A stretch of DNA of 64,000 nucleotides from positions 1,265,054-1,329,053 of the forward strand of contig JAENPR010000112.1 of assembly GCA_018135685.1 (NCBI GenBank). Direction: 5' to 3'. A program made the position numbers and the translations under genes. Every line of letters begins with the position of its first letter. Position 1 is the stretch's first letter. The notes under the pieces were generated by a model that ran no database searches, had not been told where the DNA came from, and was given only the letters and a program-made list of their open reading frames with translations. This DNA comes from Themeda triandra. Lineage: Eukaryota; Streptophyta; Magnoliopsida; Poales; Poaceae. Positions 34,660 to 46,209 of the stretch are shown one piece after another.

Positions 34660-35700
34660 GTGCTATCTTGCAGAGAAAGAACCAAGGAGTGTAGAAGAGG
34701 CACTAGGTGAGCAGTGTTGGAGAGAAGCAATGTTGTCGAGAGATGGAGTCCATTGAGGCAAAAAGAACTGGAATACATCGAGTGCTACAGGCCATAAAGC
34801 AATCGGTTTGAAGTGGGTTTTCAAGGTTAAGAAGGATCCACAAGGCAAGATCATCAAACATAAAGCTCGATTGGTTGCTAAAGGGTATGCACAACGTGAG
34901 GGTGGATTTTGAAGAGGTCTATGCTCTGTTGCCGGAATAGAGACGGTGAGACTCATGATAGCATTAGGTGCTCAAAAGGGTTGGCAAGTTCATCATATGG
35001 ATGTGAAATCGGCCTTCCTAAATGGAGATCTAGTCGAGGAGGTGTATGTTAAACAACCTCACGGCTTTGCGACAAGCGACCTTTGGAAAAGTGCTCAAGC
35101 TGAAAAAGCCTTGTATGGACTGCATCGAGCTCCAAGAGCTTGGAATTCAAGGTTGGACGAGAGTTGATCAAACTTGGTTTGAGAAGAACCCACTGGAACA
35201 TGCTGTTTATAGGAGATCACATGGTGATGGTTATCTCCTAGTGGGGGTGTATGTAGATGATTTAATCATCACAGGTCCAAGCCTTGCAGACATAGAAGTT
35301 TTCAAGAAGGAGATGATGACAAGTTTCAGCATGAGCGACTTGGGGCTGCTGAGCTATTATCTAGGGATCCAAGTGACACAGAAGCAGGGTTCATAACCTT
35401 ATGTCGAGCTCATACAGAGAAAATCCTGGAGCAAGGGTATGAAAGGATGCAATCCTTGTCATGTGCCCATGGAGAACAGGTTGAGACTGACAAAGAATGA
35501 CAAGTCACCTTCAGTCGATAAGATAAAATACAGGAGTGTCATTGGAAGCTTGAGATATCTGGTGAATACAAGGCCAGATATTGCTTATTCGGTTGGAATT
35601 GTTAGCAGATACATGGAGGATCCAAGAGGGAGTCATTGGGCAGCGGTTAAACAGATCCACGAGATACCTTGCGAGGTAGAATTATGGCTGCAGAGATGAG
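34660..35700 (+). pseudogene. Copia reverse transcriptase, element F
   Basis: Blocks in order: HKARLVAKGYAQ near 34860, MRLMIALGAQKGWQVHHMDV and KSAFLNGDLVEEVYVKQPHG (34946-35060), EKALYGLHRAPRAW, the catalytic YVDDLIITG at about 35249-35275, and SMSDLGLLSYYLGIQV. Frame 35439-35699 continues HVPMENRLRLTKND and IGSLRYLVNTRPDIAYSVGI. Frameshifts occur near 35150 and 35400. Confidence 0.8.
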
Positions 35701-35709
35701 AAGCTGAGC

Positions 35710-36190
35710 AAGTCGAGAAGGATGACCGGCTATAGTGACAGCGATCTGGCCGGCGATGTTGATGCGGAAGAGTACAAGTGGCTCGGTGTTCTTGTTGGGT
35801 TCAAGCCTAGTGACTTGGTGTTCGAGAAGCAAAGAGTTGTGGCCTTGTCATCATGCGAGGAGAATATATTGCTAGTGCAAATGCAGCTTGTCGGGGCATT
35901 TGGCTGAGCAGGCTTCTGGGTGGATTGCTCGGGATTCGGACACCAAAGGTTCGACTGTTGGTGGATAATCAAGCGGCTATAGCGCTGAGTAAGAATCCAG
36001 TCCATCATGACCGAAGTAAGCACATTGATACGCGCTATCACTTCATCCGAGATTGTGTGGAAAGGGGTGAAGTTGAGATCGACCATGTTAGCACAACTGA
36101 GCGGTTAAACGAGACATCTGACGAAGGCACTCGGGCGCGTCAGATTTGTGGAGATACGTCGGAAGCTGGGAGTGGTTCAGGTGCAGCAGG
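35710..36190 (+). pseudogene. Copia RNase H, element F
   Basis: Frames 35722-35907 and 35853-36206 carry GYSDSDLAGDVD, EYIASANAACRGIWLSRLLG, LVDNQAAIALSKNPVHHDRS and KHIDTRYHFIRDCVERGEVE. These are the copia RNase H blocks with DSDLAGD and the KHIDTRYHFIR signature. A frameshift near 35850 breaks the gene. Confidence 0.8.
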
Positions 36191-36199
36191 ATTAGGGGG

Positions 36200-36604
36200 T
36201 GAATGAAAGAGCTAATCCTGTGCATAGTTATCATGTTAGTTAAGATAGTTACATGATCGTTATCTAGCTTGGTTAGAAAGTTCAGTTGGTGCATTGTAAA
36301 AGGACCGGACTCGTGCTGCGTTCACGATGAGGCCTAGGAGTCTGATCTTGCCACACGCATGAAACGTTCCCGTGCATAGACGGGCGCGACGCAGCGTGAG
36401 CGGGCGTGGCGGGGATCAGCAGCGTGAGCGGGCGAGTAGCGGGGATCCCGGGTGGTTGTTACACCCTACTATAAATAAAAGAACAAATGTGTCATGGTCG
36501 GGCTGCGCGCCTTGGCTAAATCAATCTATGTTTGTCGTGTTCATTCGCGTGAGCGGCCGTCGTGCGCAACCAAAGCTTGCAGCCGTGTTCTAGGTCATCG
36601 ACAT
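36200..36604 (+). repeat. 3' LTR of element F
   Basis: It is preceded by the polypurine tract GGATTAGGGGG and starts TGAATGAAAGAGCTAATCC. A TATA core CTATAAATAAAAG lies at about 36469. The end is placed at GTCATCGACA (36604), about 405 bp; this boundary is less certain because there is no 5' LTR to compare. Confidence 0.55.
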
Positions 36605-36924
36605 CGAGTTGATCTTGGTGGCCAGCGCCAACACGGATCCCCACCCCAAATCACCCCCGTAAGGCATGGGCAGAACTGCAGGACCTATGCTGGTTCTACA
36701 ACTCCGAAGATGAACGTGGGGTCCGCCCGTGGAAGAAAGAAACTCTGGTTCAGGAGTCGAAGACGAACCATTACTCTGCCTTAGCCCTTTGGGCCACGTG
36801 GGATGGTTGTTCCGAACATATAGCCATGTGGGCTTTCTGATCCGGTAGGACAATCGGGAAGAAGTCAAAGACAGAACAGGCTGGGATAGCGAGGAACAGA
36901 GGACAGAATTAGAGTTATCCCCGT
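36605..36924. other. Unassigned segment after element F
   Basis: About 320 bases. No feature was recognised. Two overlapping ORFs (36494-36784 and minus 36590-36868) have no familiar motifs. Confidence 0.35.
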
Positions 36925-37325
36925 TGTTGACACTTTCCAGCTTTATTAAGTAAGAATATTATGAATTAGAGTTTAGACTATAGCACTGCGTGCCCCTCCA
37001 TGCCTTGTTCCACTGCAGCATCAGTTTATCCTGGAGCATCGTTATCCCCATGCCAGACCATCCTCTATGCCAAGATCAATCCTGGTGCCACCTGAGCCTA
37101 CTATGGAAATGGAGTGGGGGAGCAACTGGAAAATACTGAATCAAACATTCATATATCTTGAACCAAAACGAACAAAGCTGAAGCAAGTTCTCATACACAG
37201 GATTGCCCTGGTATGGTGTTATGTCTTCTGAGAGCAATGAAGACTCTTTTCCCTCGTTGCTTTTATGGACCCTCAGTCCGCCCAAGAAAAAGGACACCAC
37301 AATAGTATCACATTGATGTAAGTGT
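36925..37325 (-). repeat. LTR-like fragment L1
   Basis: Read on the minus strand, CCATAAAAGCAACGAGGG at about 37267-37250 forms a TATA region, and CTTAATAAAGCTGG near 36945 supplies a polyadenylation-like signal. The segment ends AGTGTCAACA at 36925. These features suggest an LTR. A diverged relative lies at 46985-47270. No internal region adjoins, and its right end is not defined. Confidence 0.4.
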
Positions 37326-38457
37326 TTTTTTTTTTTTTTTTTTGAAAAACATGTATGCAGTTTGGTTCCATATTACTGCATAGTTCCCTTTCAAAAAAAT
37401 ATACTGCATAGTACATGGACTCAGTTAACGTTTAGTTGGGCTCCCAATAAGCTAGGTTGCCCACCGATGCATGTTTTTCTTATTTTTCTTGCAGCCCAAC
37501 ACAACTAGAAGTTGATTCGACTATGAAGGTGGCCATGTTTCCATGTCCTCTTTCTTTTTTATTTGTTTTATTTAAAAAAATTATCAACCAGAACCATTAC
37601 TACACTAAAAAACTGCACACCCTGCACCTCAATCCAAGCATAGCACCAGGTTCTCCCATGCATCTCTGTTGTTTCTTCTCCACTTCCTCAAATCTCACTG
37701 CGTGCTCCTCTCCTCTTCACCTGTGTATGATCCACGACACAGATTTGCATAACTATATGCCTAGTATAGTATAGAACTTTGATATGTAAGAATGACAGTT
37801 TGTTAGTTCACTTGTTTGCTGGCATAAAAGTGCCTATGACGTGCAATATGGGAGTCATGTTGCGTTCAGCCCCATTTGGGCTTATTTGGAAGACCAGTAT
37901 GGTTTCTTGCACTTCATCCTGATTCCTGATGCTGATGTCCATGGCTCCTCCTCCCCAACAGCCCAAGGCGATGGTGATGGTCATCATTGACGTGTCTTAG
38001 GCTTGAGTGGATCGATTGCCATCACGAAGGAACCACAATCAGGTAGCACACGGACTTCATGCCATTGAGCTAGCTACTGCACTTCAGCAGGTCGGATGGC
38101 AATATATTTGCTGGAAATAACAGAACCAATTTTGTACCCAAAAGAATGGCACATGTTGTCCATATGTTTGTTATGATTTTCTTGACGAGATATACACAAT
38201 CATGGAATCTAATTTTCATTTTGAAAAATGCATTGAGAATAAGCAATCAGGTGAAAGGGGGGCCCTGGCCGGCCTTCACAAGAATGAGTTCTCGCTCTTA
38301 ACTAGAACAGCTAGTGTTTATTCTTAAACAATCACTGATTCACAGCGTAATGAGCATCTCCTATGGCTCCTTGCCTCCTTGGCTACTTCGCTGAAACATA
38401 CATGACCTACAACGGAGAGAGTACTGCTCGGCTGTCCTCCAGTTTGGTGGCATCCGA
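37326..38457. other. Unassigned sequence
   Basis: A T-run lies at 37327-37343 and A/T runs at 37560-37585. A plus-strand frame at 37457-37774 has no recognised similarity. No element ends were detected up to the copia G boundary at 38458. Confidence 0.4.
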
Positions 38458-38875
38458 TGTTGGCCAAGAGGATCAAAATCACACACCAGAAACAAGTGGC
38501 TAAACCTATGAATCAAAGCAAGAACTGAGAACGCGAACTGGATGAACTCGCCGCGGCCAAATAGCACGCTGGCAGAGCTATTTTACTCAGATTGTTCTGA
38601 ACAGCACAAATCAAATTACGAGAGAACACCCAGGTGTTAACCACACCTTGACACACGCTCTAACTGGACGAAACACCTCGATCCTTATATATTGGAAAGT
38701 GAAAAATAACCACACGTTATTAGAGGCTCAACGCAACAGATCGATGTCCTAAGAGCATGGGGCGCGCTCACGCGCGTCTGAGTCCGACCGATTCCCAGCT
38801 TGACTTATTCCCATCCACGATGCTTGATGCTTGGTCTGTCCTCTGATCCAACCGACAATGACGATTAGCCCAACA
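38458..38875 (-). repeat. 3' LTR of element G
   Basis: A 418-bp LTR. The minus strand starts TGTTGGGCTAATCGTCATTG and ends TTGGCCAACA. A TATATA core is near 38690. It matches the 5' LTR closely, but with several short insertions/deletions. Confidence 0.9.
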
Positions 38876-38890
38876 TACTCCCCCTAATCG
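38876..38890 (-). promoter_or_regulatory. Polypurine tract of element G
   Basis: The minus strand reads CGATTAGGGGGAGTA immediately before the TG of the 3' LTR. Confidence 0.75.
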
Positions 38891-38999
38891 TTATGTGTGA
38901 ATCAGCACGACACCCACCAAGTGCCTCATGACTGCCAATTTTCCCGTAAGCGTGCTTTGGTCGGCACATCTGCTCTCTGCTCATTTGTTCCAATCCTCC

Positions 39000-39480
39000 T
39001 TACCACAATTTGTCCCCTTTCAACACATTGCCGATGAAGTGGTATTTAATGTCTATGTGCTTACTGCGACCATGAAAGACAGGATGCTTCATCAGTTCTA
39101 TTGCTGAAATGTTGTCACGTACGGTGGTACAACCAATGGCTTTGTTGCAAAGTTCAGAGTACAAATTCCTGAGCCATAGAGCTTGCTGAGCTGCAGCTGT
39201 TGCAGCCTTGAACTCAGCCTCACATGAAGAGAGAGCCACTGTCTTCTTCGTGGACCCCCAAGTGATTAGGCTTTCATTCGGGATAAAATGCCATGCCTTT
39301 GTGCTCCTTCTTCCACCAAGATCACCTCCATTGTCGCTATCGAGTAGCCAACAATTTCCTCTTGCTCTTCTCCGGTATACACTAGTCCTCATGATCCCTT
39401 TGTCGGCATGTGCAAAGTAGTTGGTTTCTCCATGTATCTACTTGCAACTCCCACTGAATAAGCAAGATCTGGTCTTGTGT
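39000..39480 (-). pseudogene. Copia RNase H, element G
   Basis: The minus-strand frame 39392-39000 carries WLLDSDNGGDLGGRRST, TVALSSCEAEFKAATAAAQQ, ALWLRNLYSEL, HPVFHGRSKHIDIKYHFIG and ends VLKGDKLW. These are the copia RNase H blocks. A frameshift separates it from the upstream reverse transcriptase end (HTRPDLAYSVGVASRYME, 39480-39420). Confidence 0.75.
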
Positions 39481-40450
39481 GGAGCAAGCCTATCTCAACA
39501 TCAATGATGCGTAAATGCTTGAGTTGCATACCCTCGACCATTTTCATATATTGCAACTTGGTACCCTGGATCCATTGGCACTTTAGATGGGTTACAGTCC
39601 TGCATCCAAATCTATCGGCCAATTTCTTGGTTCCTTTGTGCTTCAAAGGTTGAGAAATCTTCTGCTGATTCACCTCAATCCCAAGGTAGTATGACCGCAG
39701 CAAGATCACTCATCTCAAACTCCTCAGTCATCTGCTTTTGAACACTTCAATATCCTGCTTTTCATCATTGCCTGTGACAATCGAGGTCATCAACATACAC
39801 CCCTAGTATGATTGCGGTCTTGCCAGTTCTCTCTTGTAAAACCGCCTGTTCACTAAAGCACTTAGTGAACCCAACTTCTTCAAACTTCCATCTAGCTTGA
39901 TGTTCCGGGCTCTAGGCCTGCTTTTAACCATACTGGGGCTTTGCTCAATTTGAACACCTTTTTCTCTTTGCCTCTAACTCCATAACCTTCAGGTTGGCTC
40001 ACATATACTTCCTCCTTCAATTCTCCATTCAAGAAGGTTGTTTTTACATCAAGGTGATGCACTTCCTAACCCCCGTTTGCAGCTAATGCCCTGACAACAA
40101 TTTATCGTGTCCAATCCGGGCAACAAGCGTTCAAACACTTCATCATAGTCTACACCTTGTTTTCGAACATAGCCTTTTGCTACAAGCCCGGCTTTGTGTT
40201 TGTTCCCTCACCATCTGCATTTTTCTTGAGTTTGAATGCCCACTCCAACCCAATTGGCACTCCGTGTCCTGGCAGCAACTCGTCGAGTCCAAGTCCCATT
40301 TTCTCAATGGACCGAATCTCATTCTCCATTGCCTTCTCCCGGTCACGGATTCAGCCCCGAAGATCTCGCATACTTTGTTGGTTCCTCAACACGCAACAAT
40401 GCTTCTTCCTTGAATCAGTTCAAGCTCAATTTCGAAGTGTCATCATAAAT
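39400..40450 (-). pseudogene. Copia reverse transcriptase, element G
   Basis: The catalytic YVDD is encoded at 39797-39786 (minus), preceded by ILGV. Frame 39709-39389 carries SYYLGIEVNQQ and HTRPDLAYSVGVASRYME. Upstream, KTTFLNGELKEEVYVSQPEG-type sequence spans about 40060-39970, and an LVAKGY-like stretch lies near 40180. Many stops break the frame. Confidence 0.65.
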
Positions 40451-40949
40451 TTCATTCAAACTTCGTAATGCCTAGGAGGTATTTCCCTGAAGTCCTCAAT
40501 CTCATTATGACTAACCGATTCCCCACCAAATTGGATCATTGTTCGGATTCACTTGTGGGCTTGGTGTATGTTCTCCCGCATGCCCACTATTCCCCCGCAG
40601 AACATTGCTGGACTTGGTGTATTCCCACCAGTTGCTCACGCACAGTGTCAAATTTGCCTACACATCATCGCATACACTACACTTCTTCGCTGTTGTGTTG
40701 CTCCCAGTTAGTGCCACCAGTACTCCCCGACTGCACAACAATACCCTCAACACAGACCAGTGTTGCCATTCACACTGAGTGATCAACAAAACCTTCACCA
40801 TCTCGAGTGAATTCCAAAGTTTCGAATCATCGAGACGGGTTTCCACTCCCCCGAACGCACTCCTCAAAGATCACATCTCTCGTCACCACAATCTTCTCTG
40901 TTAACTTGGATCAAACATTCTATGAGCTTTGCTCTCTTCATCAACCCCA

Positions 40950-41720
40950 AGGTAGATCATCTTCTTGCTTCATCATCGGTTTCTTGACATGGGTCCAGTA
41001 GTTCACATGACCAAGACACCCAAATATCTTCAAATGACCAAGATGTGGTCTCTTCTGTTCCAACCTCAAATATTGTTACGATCCCTTTAGGAGCTTTTGT
41101 AGGCAACTGCTCAAGATATACACAAAGATGCCTCACAGCTTCTCTCCTCAAAACTTCCCAGGCACACTCATACTCTTCAATATTGCCCCGGCCATCTCCA
41201 TAACAGTCCCTGCTCTTCCTCTCAACCACTCCATTCTCAAGGTGAATAAGGGATAAATCAAATGCCTTCGATACCTTTCCCACGACATCCCGAAATAGCA
41301 TGGACAGAAACTCCCCCTCTATCAGATCTAAGTGTATTGATCCTGTTCCCAGTAATATTCTCCACTTCAGCTTTATATTTTACAAAAGCATCTAGAGCTT
41401 GATCTTTTGTTTTCAGCATATAGACATAACTCCATCTACTATAGTCATCAATCAACAGCATGAAGTATCTATTACCCAACTGTTCCTCGAGTAATTGGCC
41501 CACACAAATCAACATGGACTAATTCAAGTGTTTTTTGTAGCTCTCCATTTTGCCACCGATTGATAGGGCACATGGGTTTGCTTCCCTGACAGACAACCAT
41601 GGCAAACTGATCTGGATGCTCTATTGTCGGAATTCGGACAGCTAAGCCTTTCGACTCATTTGCTTCAAGCACTTTAAAATTTGCATGTCCTAACCGACCA
41701 TGCCACAACCAAGACGATTA
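40950..41720 (-). pseudogene. Copia pre-integrase and integrase, element G
   Basis: Frame 41708-41472 begins MWHGRLGHANFKVLEANE (pre-integrase HH region) and has KTLELVHVDLCGPITRGTVG (first Asp). Frame 41515-41258 has GNRYFMLLIDDYSRWSYVYM and NTLRSDRGG (second Asp). In the next part the HHTAPYTPQQNGVVER-type block is reduced to NGVVERKSRD near 41240-41210. Confidence 0.75.
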
Positions 41721-42190
41721 CCATCACTAACACTGCTCAAAAGACATACTGGCATAGCAAGTTTCAAATCAACCTTATACAATCTATTAGCAGATCTAGT
41801 GACTCTCAAAATCAATCTAGCAGATAATTTATCATGCACTTCCAGCCAATCATCATCCATCTCTACTCCTATGCCCAGTTTCTGTAAGCTGACCAAGACT
41901 AATAAGGTTACTGCAAAGTTTAGGAATGTAATATACCTCTGACAGTAACCATTGGTCACCATTTCTGCACTTGAACAGAATGGTCCCCTTCCCTTCAATC
42001 TCCATTGCAGATCCATCTCCAAACCTCACCCTCCCTAAGTGATGTTCTTGTCAAGCATCTTGAACTTCTGGCATCACCTGTCATGTGATTGCTGGCTCCA
42101 TTATCAAGGAACCAGCTATCACTGACAGCCTCCATGCTTCTTCTGCCGATGCAGTTCAGGTGCCACCTTCCTCTCATCCGAAACACAGCA
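41720..42190 (-). pseudogene. Copia protease, element G
   Basis: Frame 42186-41995 contains DSWFLDNGASNHMTGD, the copia aspartic protease region (DNGA in place of DTGA). It continues in frame 42022-41690 with GPFCSSAEMVTNGYC and then DLKLAMPVCLLSSVSDGNRL leading to the pre-integrase region. Confidence 0.75.
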
Positions 42191-42199
42191 GTGTGCTGT

Positions 42200-43240
42200 G
42201 CTGCTCAGGCCACCCGAGGCTTCCTCGCTCGAGCGACTCCGGCTCCTCCGTGATCGCGAGCATCAAAGCCCGTTCGCTTCAACACGAACATGATGTGCTT
42301 CTTCACCATCCTTCTTCTCATCTCGGACAGCGATTGGCATAGTGGCCATATTGCTTGCATTTGAAGCTTGGATGTGACTTTTGTCACGTTTACCACCATC
42401 TCGCCTCCTGCATCACCACTTCCTCCTCGACCTCGACCTCTCCCCCGGCCTCGGCCTCTTCCCCGACCCACCGCTCCCTCATGCGACTTTCCTTTCCCGG
42501 ATGGTCGCCACGGATCTCCTAAAGCGATACTCCCTCTGCGATTAGTGAGGAGTATCTCTGCTTTATGACTGCATCCGGCTCCAGCCGGACAAAGCTCTCA
42601 GCTTCAGCAGCCCAAGCGCCTCGTCGAGCATCAAAGTCTTCAGGTCACAAAAGCTTTCGATGCAGCCATAATTGATGAAGCGTTGAACGCGGTGTCAACA
42701 GTTTCTTGACCATGGCTGTATCCTCCAAGGTGCCGCCAGTTACTTGTATGCGTGACATACCCATCAGCTTCCCGTGCGATCCGTGACTCCTCTTCTTTCA
42801 TCTCCATGGCATGCGAACTCCGACTTGAGAGTCTGCAACCGTGCATCTCGCACCGCCGATAGGCTCCGACAAATCTTGCCTTCGGGCTCTCCCATACCTC
42901 CTTGCCTGTCTTCTTCCTCGCCACTTGCATCGAGCGGATCGTCGGGCGGAGCGTAACAAATGCGCCAGCGCCCGTCTTGTCCTTGCCGGCCCCCGCTCCG
43001 CCCCGTCTGCGTCGTCGTCGTCCCTTCTGGAGGTTCCACCACCTCCCGACGACTTGTGACTGGCTGGTCCTCCATGATGGCCTGGACCGGATGCTCCAGC
43101 TCGTGTAGTTGGACGGCGTCAATTGCGGGTAGTGATACCTCCAGCGATCGCCATGGCCGCCGCCATGCACCTCCGCCCGATCCGGACTCCCCGGTCATGG
43201 TGAACACAATACCGCAAACGCACGCTTCCCATTCTGTATT
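42200..43240 (-). pseudogene. gag: Copia gag, element G
   Basis: The minus-strand frames 43300-42764 and 43170-42640 overlap and shift. Recognisable parts are YTSWSI and AIMEDQ (substrate-like gag N-terminal blocks), VWESPKARFVGA-like sequence, and LKSEF. Frame 42471-42205 has a GRGRGRGRGRGRGRG run and then a zinc-knuckle remnant KCKQYGHYANRC, whose first cysteine is lost. The glycine-arginine run is typical of gag tails next to the knuckle. Confidence 0.6.
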
Positions 43241-43269
43241 TGGTTTGTGATCGGCTCCCGATCTGCAGA

Positions 43270-43694
43270 TGTTGGCCAAGAGGATCAAAATCACACACAC
43301 GAAACAAGTGGCTAAACCATGAGATCAAAGCAAACGAGAGAAACGCGAACTGGATGAACTCGCCAGCGGCCAAACCGCGTGCGGAAGCTATTTTACTCAG
43401 TTGTTCTGAACAGCACAAATCCAAATTACGAGAGAACACCCAGGTGTTAACCACACCTTGACACTGCGCTCTAACTGGAGCGAGAAAACACCTCGATCCT
43501 TATATATTGGAAAAGTGAAAAATAACCACACGTTATTAGAGGCTCAACGCAACAGTCGATGTCCTAAGAGCATGGGGCGCGCTCACCGAGCGTCTGAGTC
43601 TGACCGATTCCCAGCTTGACTTATTCCCATCCACTGATGCTTGATGCTTGGTCTGTCCTCTGATCCAACCGACACAATGACGATTAGCCCAACA
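43270..43694 (-). repeat. 5' LTR of element G
   Basis: A 425-bp partner of the 3' LTR with the same ends. The bases just inside (minus TCTGCAGATCGGGAGCCG) do not give a clear tRNA-Met-type primer site (TGGTATCAGAG), which copia elements usually have. Confidence 0.9.
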
Positions 43695-44278
43695 TCCGCT
43701 GGTGCCTAGCCATTTCGGAACCTACACCAATGGAGAACGTGTGTCTCCAATTTGGCGAATCCAGTCCTTGCTTCTCTTGTCGTAATGCAGGTGCTCCTGT
43801 TGCTTCCTATTCCAACACACAATTTTCATAGCAAGATCACCTGGGCGACCAGAAACTCTTGTTTATACACGCAAGTTAGAGGCAAAAGCAGTTCACTCGG
43901 AGGTACAGTCTGATTCCATGCTCTAGCTTACCACTCGTATGAATGAGTCACCGACATATCATTCATTGAAATAAAAGCCAGACAATAAATATTAAATCAA
44001 TTCGAATTTACCAACGGACATCTATCTGCAAATCGTGCAAACAGAATTGGTGTCTTATTTGGTCAGAGTTCTTTGCTCTGTTTTCTCTAACATGTAAATT
44101 AAGTTCTCGCTAACTGAGAAATTGAATCAACTTGAGAGTGTGACACTTAAGATGGTATGATTTTTCTAATATGTAAAATAAGTTCTCGCTAACTGAGAAT
44201 CAACGAGAATGTGAGACTTAAAGTAATAAAATAATAATTATAGGGAGGCTGCCATATCTTTTCTTTTAGATGATTAAG
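43695..44278. other. Unassigned sequence
   Basis: AT-rich flank of element G. A short diverged repeat is seen: TAAGTTCTCGCTAACTGAGAA at about 44099 and 44171, each preceded by TCTAATATGTAAA or a variant, period 72. No gene is supported. Confidence 0.5.
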
Positions 44279-44281
44279 TTA

Positions 44282-44555
44282 GGCCTTGTTTAGATGCCCA
44301 ACTTTGGGCATCCAAAGTTGAGAAATTTTCCTGTAGCGCTTGTAGCAATTTTGGTTTTATTTGGTAATAATTGACCAAACATTGATTAATTAGTCTTAAA
44401 ATGTTCGTCTCGCAAAGTACAATCAAACTGTGCAATTAGTTTTTGATTTCATCTACGTTTAGTATTCCATGCATGTGCCAACATTTTGGTGTGACAGGGA
44501 ATCTTCCTTTTGCATAGTGGAATTTGAGAGTGAATTCTAGAATCTAAGCAAGGCC
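44282..44555. mobile_element. Tourist-like MITE (GGCCTTGTTTAGAT family)
   Basis: A 274-bp element with inverted ends GGCCTTGTTTAGAT (left) and, reading inward from the right, GGCCTTGCTTAGATTC. It has a perfect TTA duplication (44279-44281 and 44556-44558). Internal words such as CGTCTCGCAAA, TGCAATTAGTTTTTGATTTC and CCATGCATGTGCC are those of a very abundant grass MITE. It has no coding capacity and would be moved by PIF/Harbinger transposase. Confidence 0.88.
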
Positions 44556-44558
44556 TTA

Positions 44559-45747
44559 CTTTACTCAACAAAGTACATTACTTTGGGCCTTACGTCCGCA
44601 TCGCCCTCCCGTACGGACGGCAACAAACCCTACCCGCCACCACCCCTTAATTCCCTTCTCTGCCGTTGCCACCACCGAAGGAAGCTGCCGGAAGGCCTTT
44701 GCGGCTCTCTAGGATGGCGGCGGTGAGGCTCCAAGCTCGGGAAGGGCCGCGAGCCTCGCGGTGCGGGATGGAGCTCAGCGGTCGGGGCGGTGCACTCGGC
44801 TAGGTCGTCGTTGTGGCTATGGCATAGGTTCCGGTGCTTAGCAGAGTGGGGTGTGCCTCTACTTTGGCAAGGTGTGCTGGCACCGGCGTTGGATCTGACT
44901 TCCACAAGTCGGGATCCGTGCCGATTCGGCGCCCACCGGGCCTCCGCCCTCCCAGTCCCCACACGGCTTTACCTGCTGTAGCGGTGGCAGCTGGCCCGGC
45001 TACGACGGACGGCCAGATCATGACCGAGGCAGCGGCGGGGCTACTCGTCTGTGGTGCCTAGTTTTCCGGATCCGATAGTTGGCGGCCTTCATGGTCGGAT
45101 CTAGCAATCGATGGCGTAACGACACGACTCTTGGTGGGCAGTGGCAGCGCTACCATGTTTCGGCGGTGACACCTGTGGACACCACTTTCTTTGCTAGAGG
45201 CATCAGCTCGTGACACCTGTGAAGGTAATGAAATTACCAAAGCAGCTTGCAAATGGAGTGTTGAACTAGCCATAGAAGGAGATCAAATTTGATGGTTTCA
45301 ATACCATGGATACCTTATAGATATAAGTAGATAAAACTAGATATAAAGAAGGTCGAATAAAATAAAAAAGAAGATTGCAATAACCTTACAAGTAAGCACA
45401 CTATTACCTGCACTAGAATAGTATGGAAGGACATATAAAAGATGTATAACATTGTTGAAGGAATTCAATAAAGAAAGATGAACCCCAATTTAGAACTTCC
45501 TATCAAAGAACCCATGGTGATCACTCAACATCCATACTCACTAGAAGTACAAACTAATGTTTTTACCTCTTTAAACCTTTCTGTCATGAAAATAGTAGTT
45601 ATCTGGTTTGTGACAAACATAATTAAATCCACCAATCTTTCAACCAAAGTTGACAGCAGGAAATTTGCAAGCATGTAGTATTTTCTTTGATTGATGGAAC
45701 ATAACTATCCTGCGTAATCAGTCCATCTAGAATACGGCGTGCACCAT
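44559..45747. other. Unassigned sequence, GC-rich 44590-45060
   Basis: The GC-rich part is open in several frames (minus 44630-44962, plus 44834-45061), none recognised. It resembles a first-exon/5'UTR-like composition, but no splice or promoter signal convinces. 45060-45747 is AT-rich and empty. Confidence 0.35.
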
Positions 45748-45975
45748 CCACTCAAGTTTAGACAAACAATGCGCATGTGAGTAAATTTCAATCATTTTCT
45801 TTGGTTCAGTTTCAGATTTGTACAAAATGCAGGATGATCATTCTACCAAATTGGACGAGTGCCACTCAAGTTTAGACAAACAATGCGCATGTGAGTAAAT
45901 TTCAATCATTTTCTTTGGTTCAGTTTCAGATTTGTACAAAATGCAGGATGATCATTCTACCAAATTGGACGAGAG
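45748..45975 (+). repeat. 114-bp tandem duplication
   Basis: Two nearly perfect units start CCACTCAAGTTTAGACAAAC (45748 and 45862) and end ACCAAATTGGACGAG. The period, measured at CTCAAG, is 114 bases (45751 to 45865). The near-identity suggests a recent duplication. Confidence 0.85.
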
Positions 45976-46010
45976 TGTTCATCATCGTCTCCGTGGCGCA
46001 CATCATGCAT

Positions 46011-46122
46011 CAGGACTTGCAGCACCACATAACCAAATTTAGCTATCAACACCATGCAATCATGCATAGGACTTGCAGCACCACATATCTGACCAAATTT
46101 AGCTATCAACACCATGCAAGTC
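46011..46122 (+). repeat. 56-bp tandem duplication
   Basis: GGACTTGCAGCACCACAT occurs at 46013 and 46069, each followed by ACCAAATTTAGCTATCAACA. The second unit has four extra bases. Confidence 0.8.
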
Positions 46123-46209
46123 GATCGAGGAGTTTGGCGCGCCCGAGGGAGAGGCAATCACGGGATACAAAGTCCACACTGTGCGCGCGGATATATACGC
46201 ACGGGGCAA

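Larger units (their letters stand above)
32331..36604 (+). mobile_element. Ty1/copia retrotransposon F (5' LTR not found)
   Basis: Plus-strand copia element with gag, protease, integrase, reverse transcriptase, RNase H and a 3' LTR in copia order. A 5' LTR and primer site were not seen before the gag remnant, so the element is 5' truncated or the LTR is unrecognisable. The reverse transcriptase signature YVDDLIITG and the block YRSVIGSLRYLVNTRPDIAY suggest the Oryco/Ivana group, an inference from motif memory. Confidence 0.8.
38458..43694 (-). mobile_element. Complete Ty1/copia retrotransposon G
   Basis: A 5.2 kb minus-strand element with both LTRs (5' LTR 43270-43694, 3' LTR 38458-38875). 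The order on the minus strand is gag, protease, integrase, reverse transcriptase, RNase H. The flanks are TCCGA (38453-38457) and TCCGC (43695-43699), a target duplication with one mismatch. A polypurine tract (GATTAGGGGGAGTA on minus) ends at 38876. All genes are broken. Confidence 0.9.

Noticed and set aside
42205..42471. Glycine-arginine repeat protein (GRGRGRG...) as an RNA-binding host protein
   Set aside because: It is the tail of the copia gag in element G, next to a zinc-knuckle remnant and the protease.
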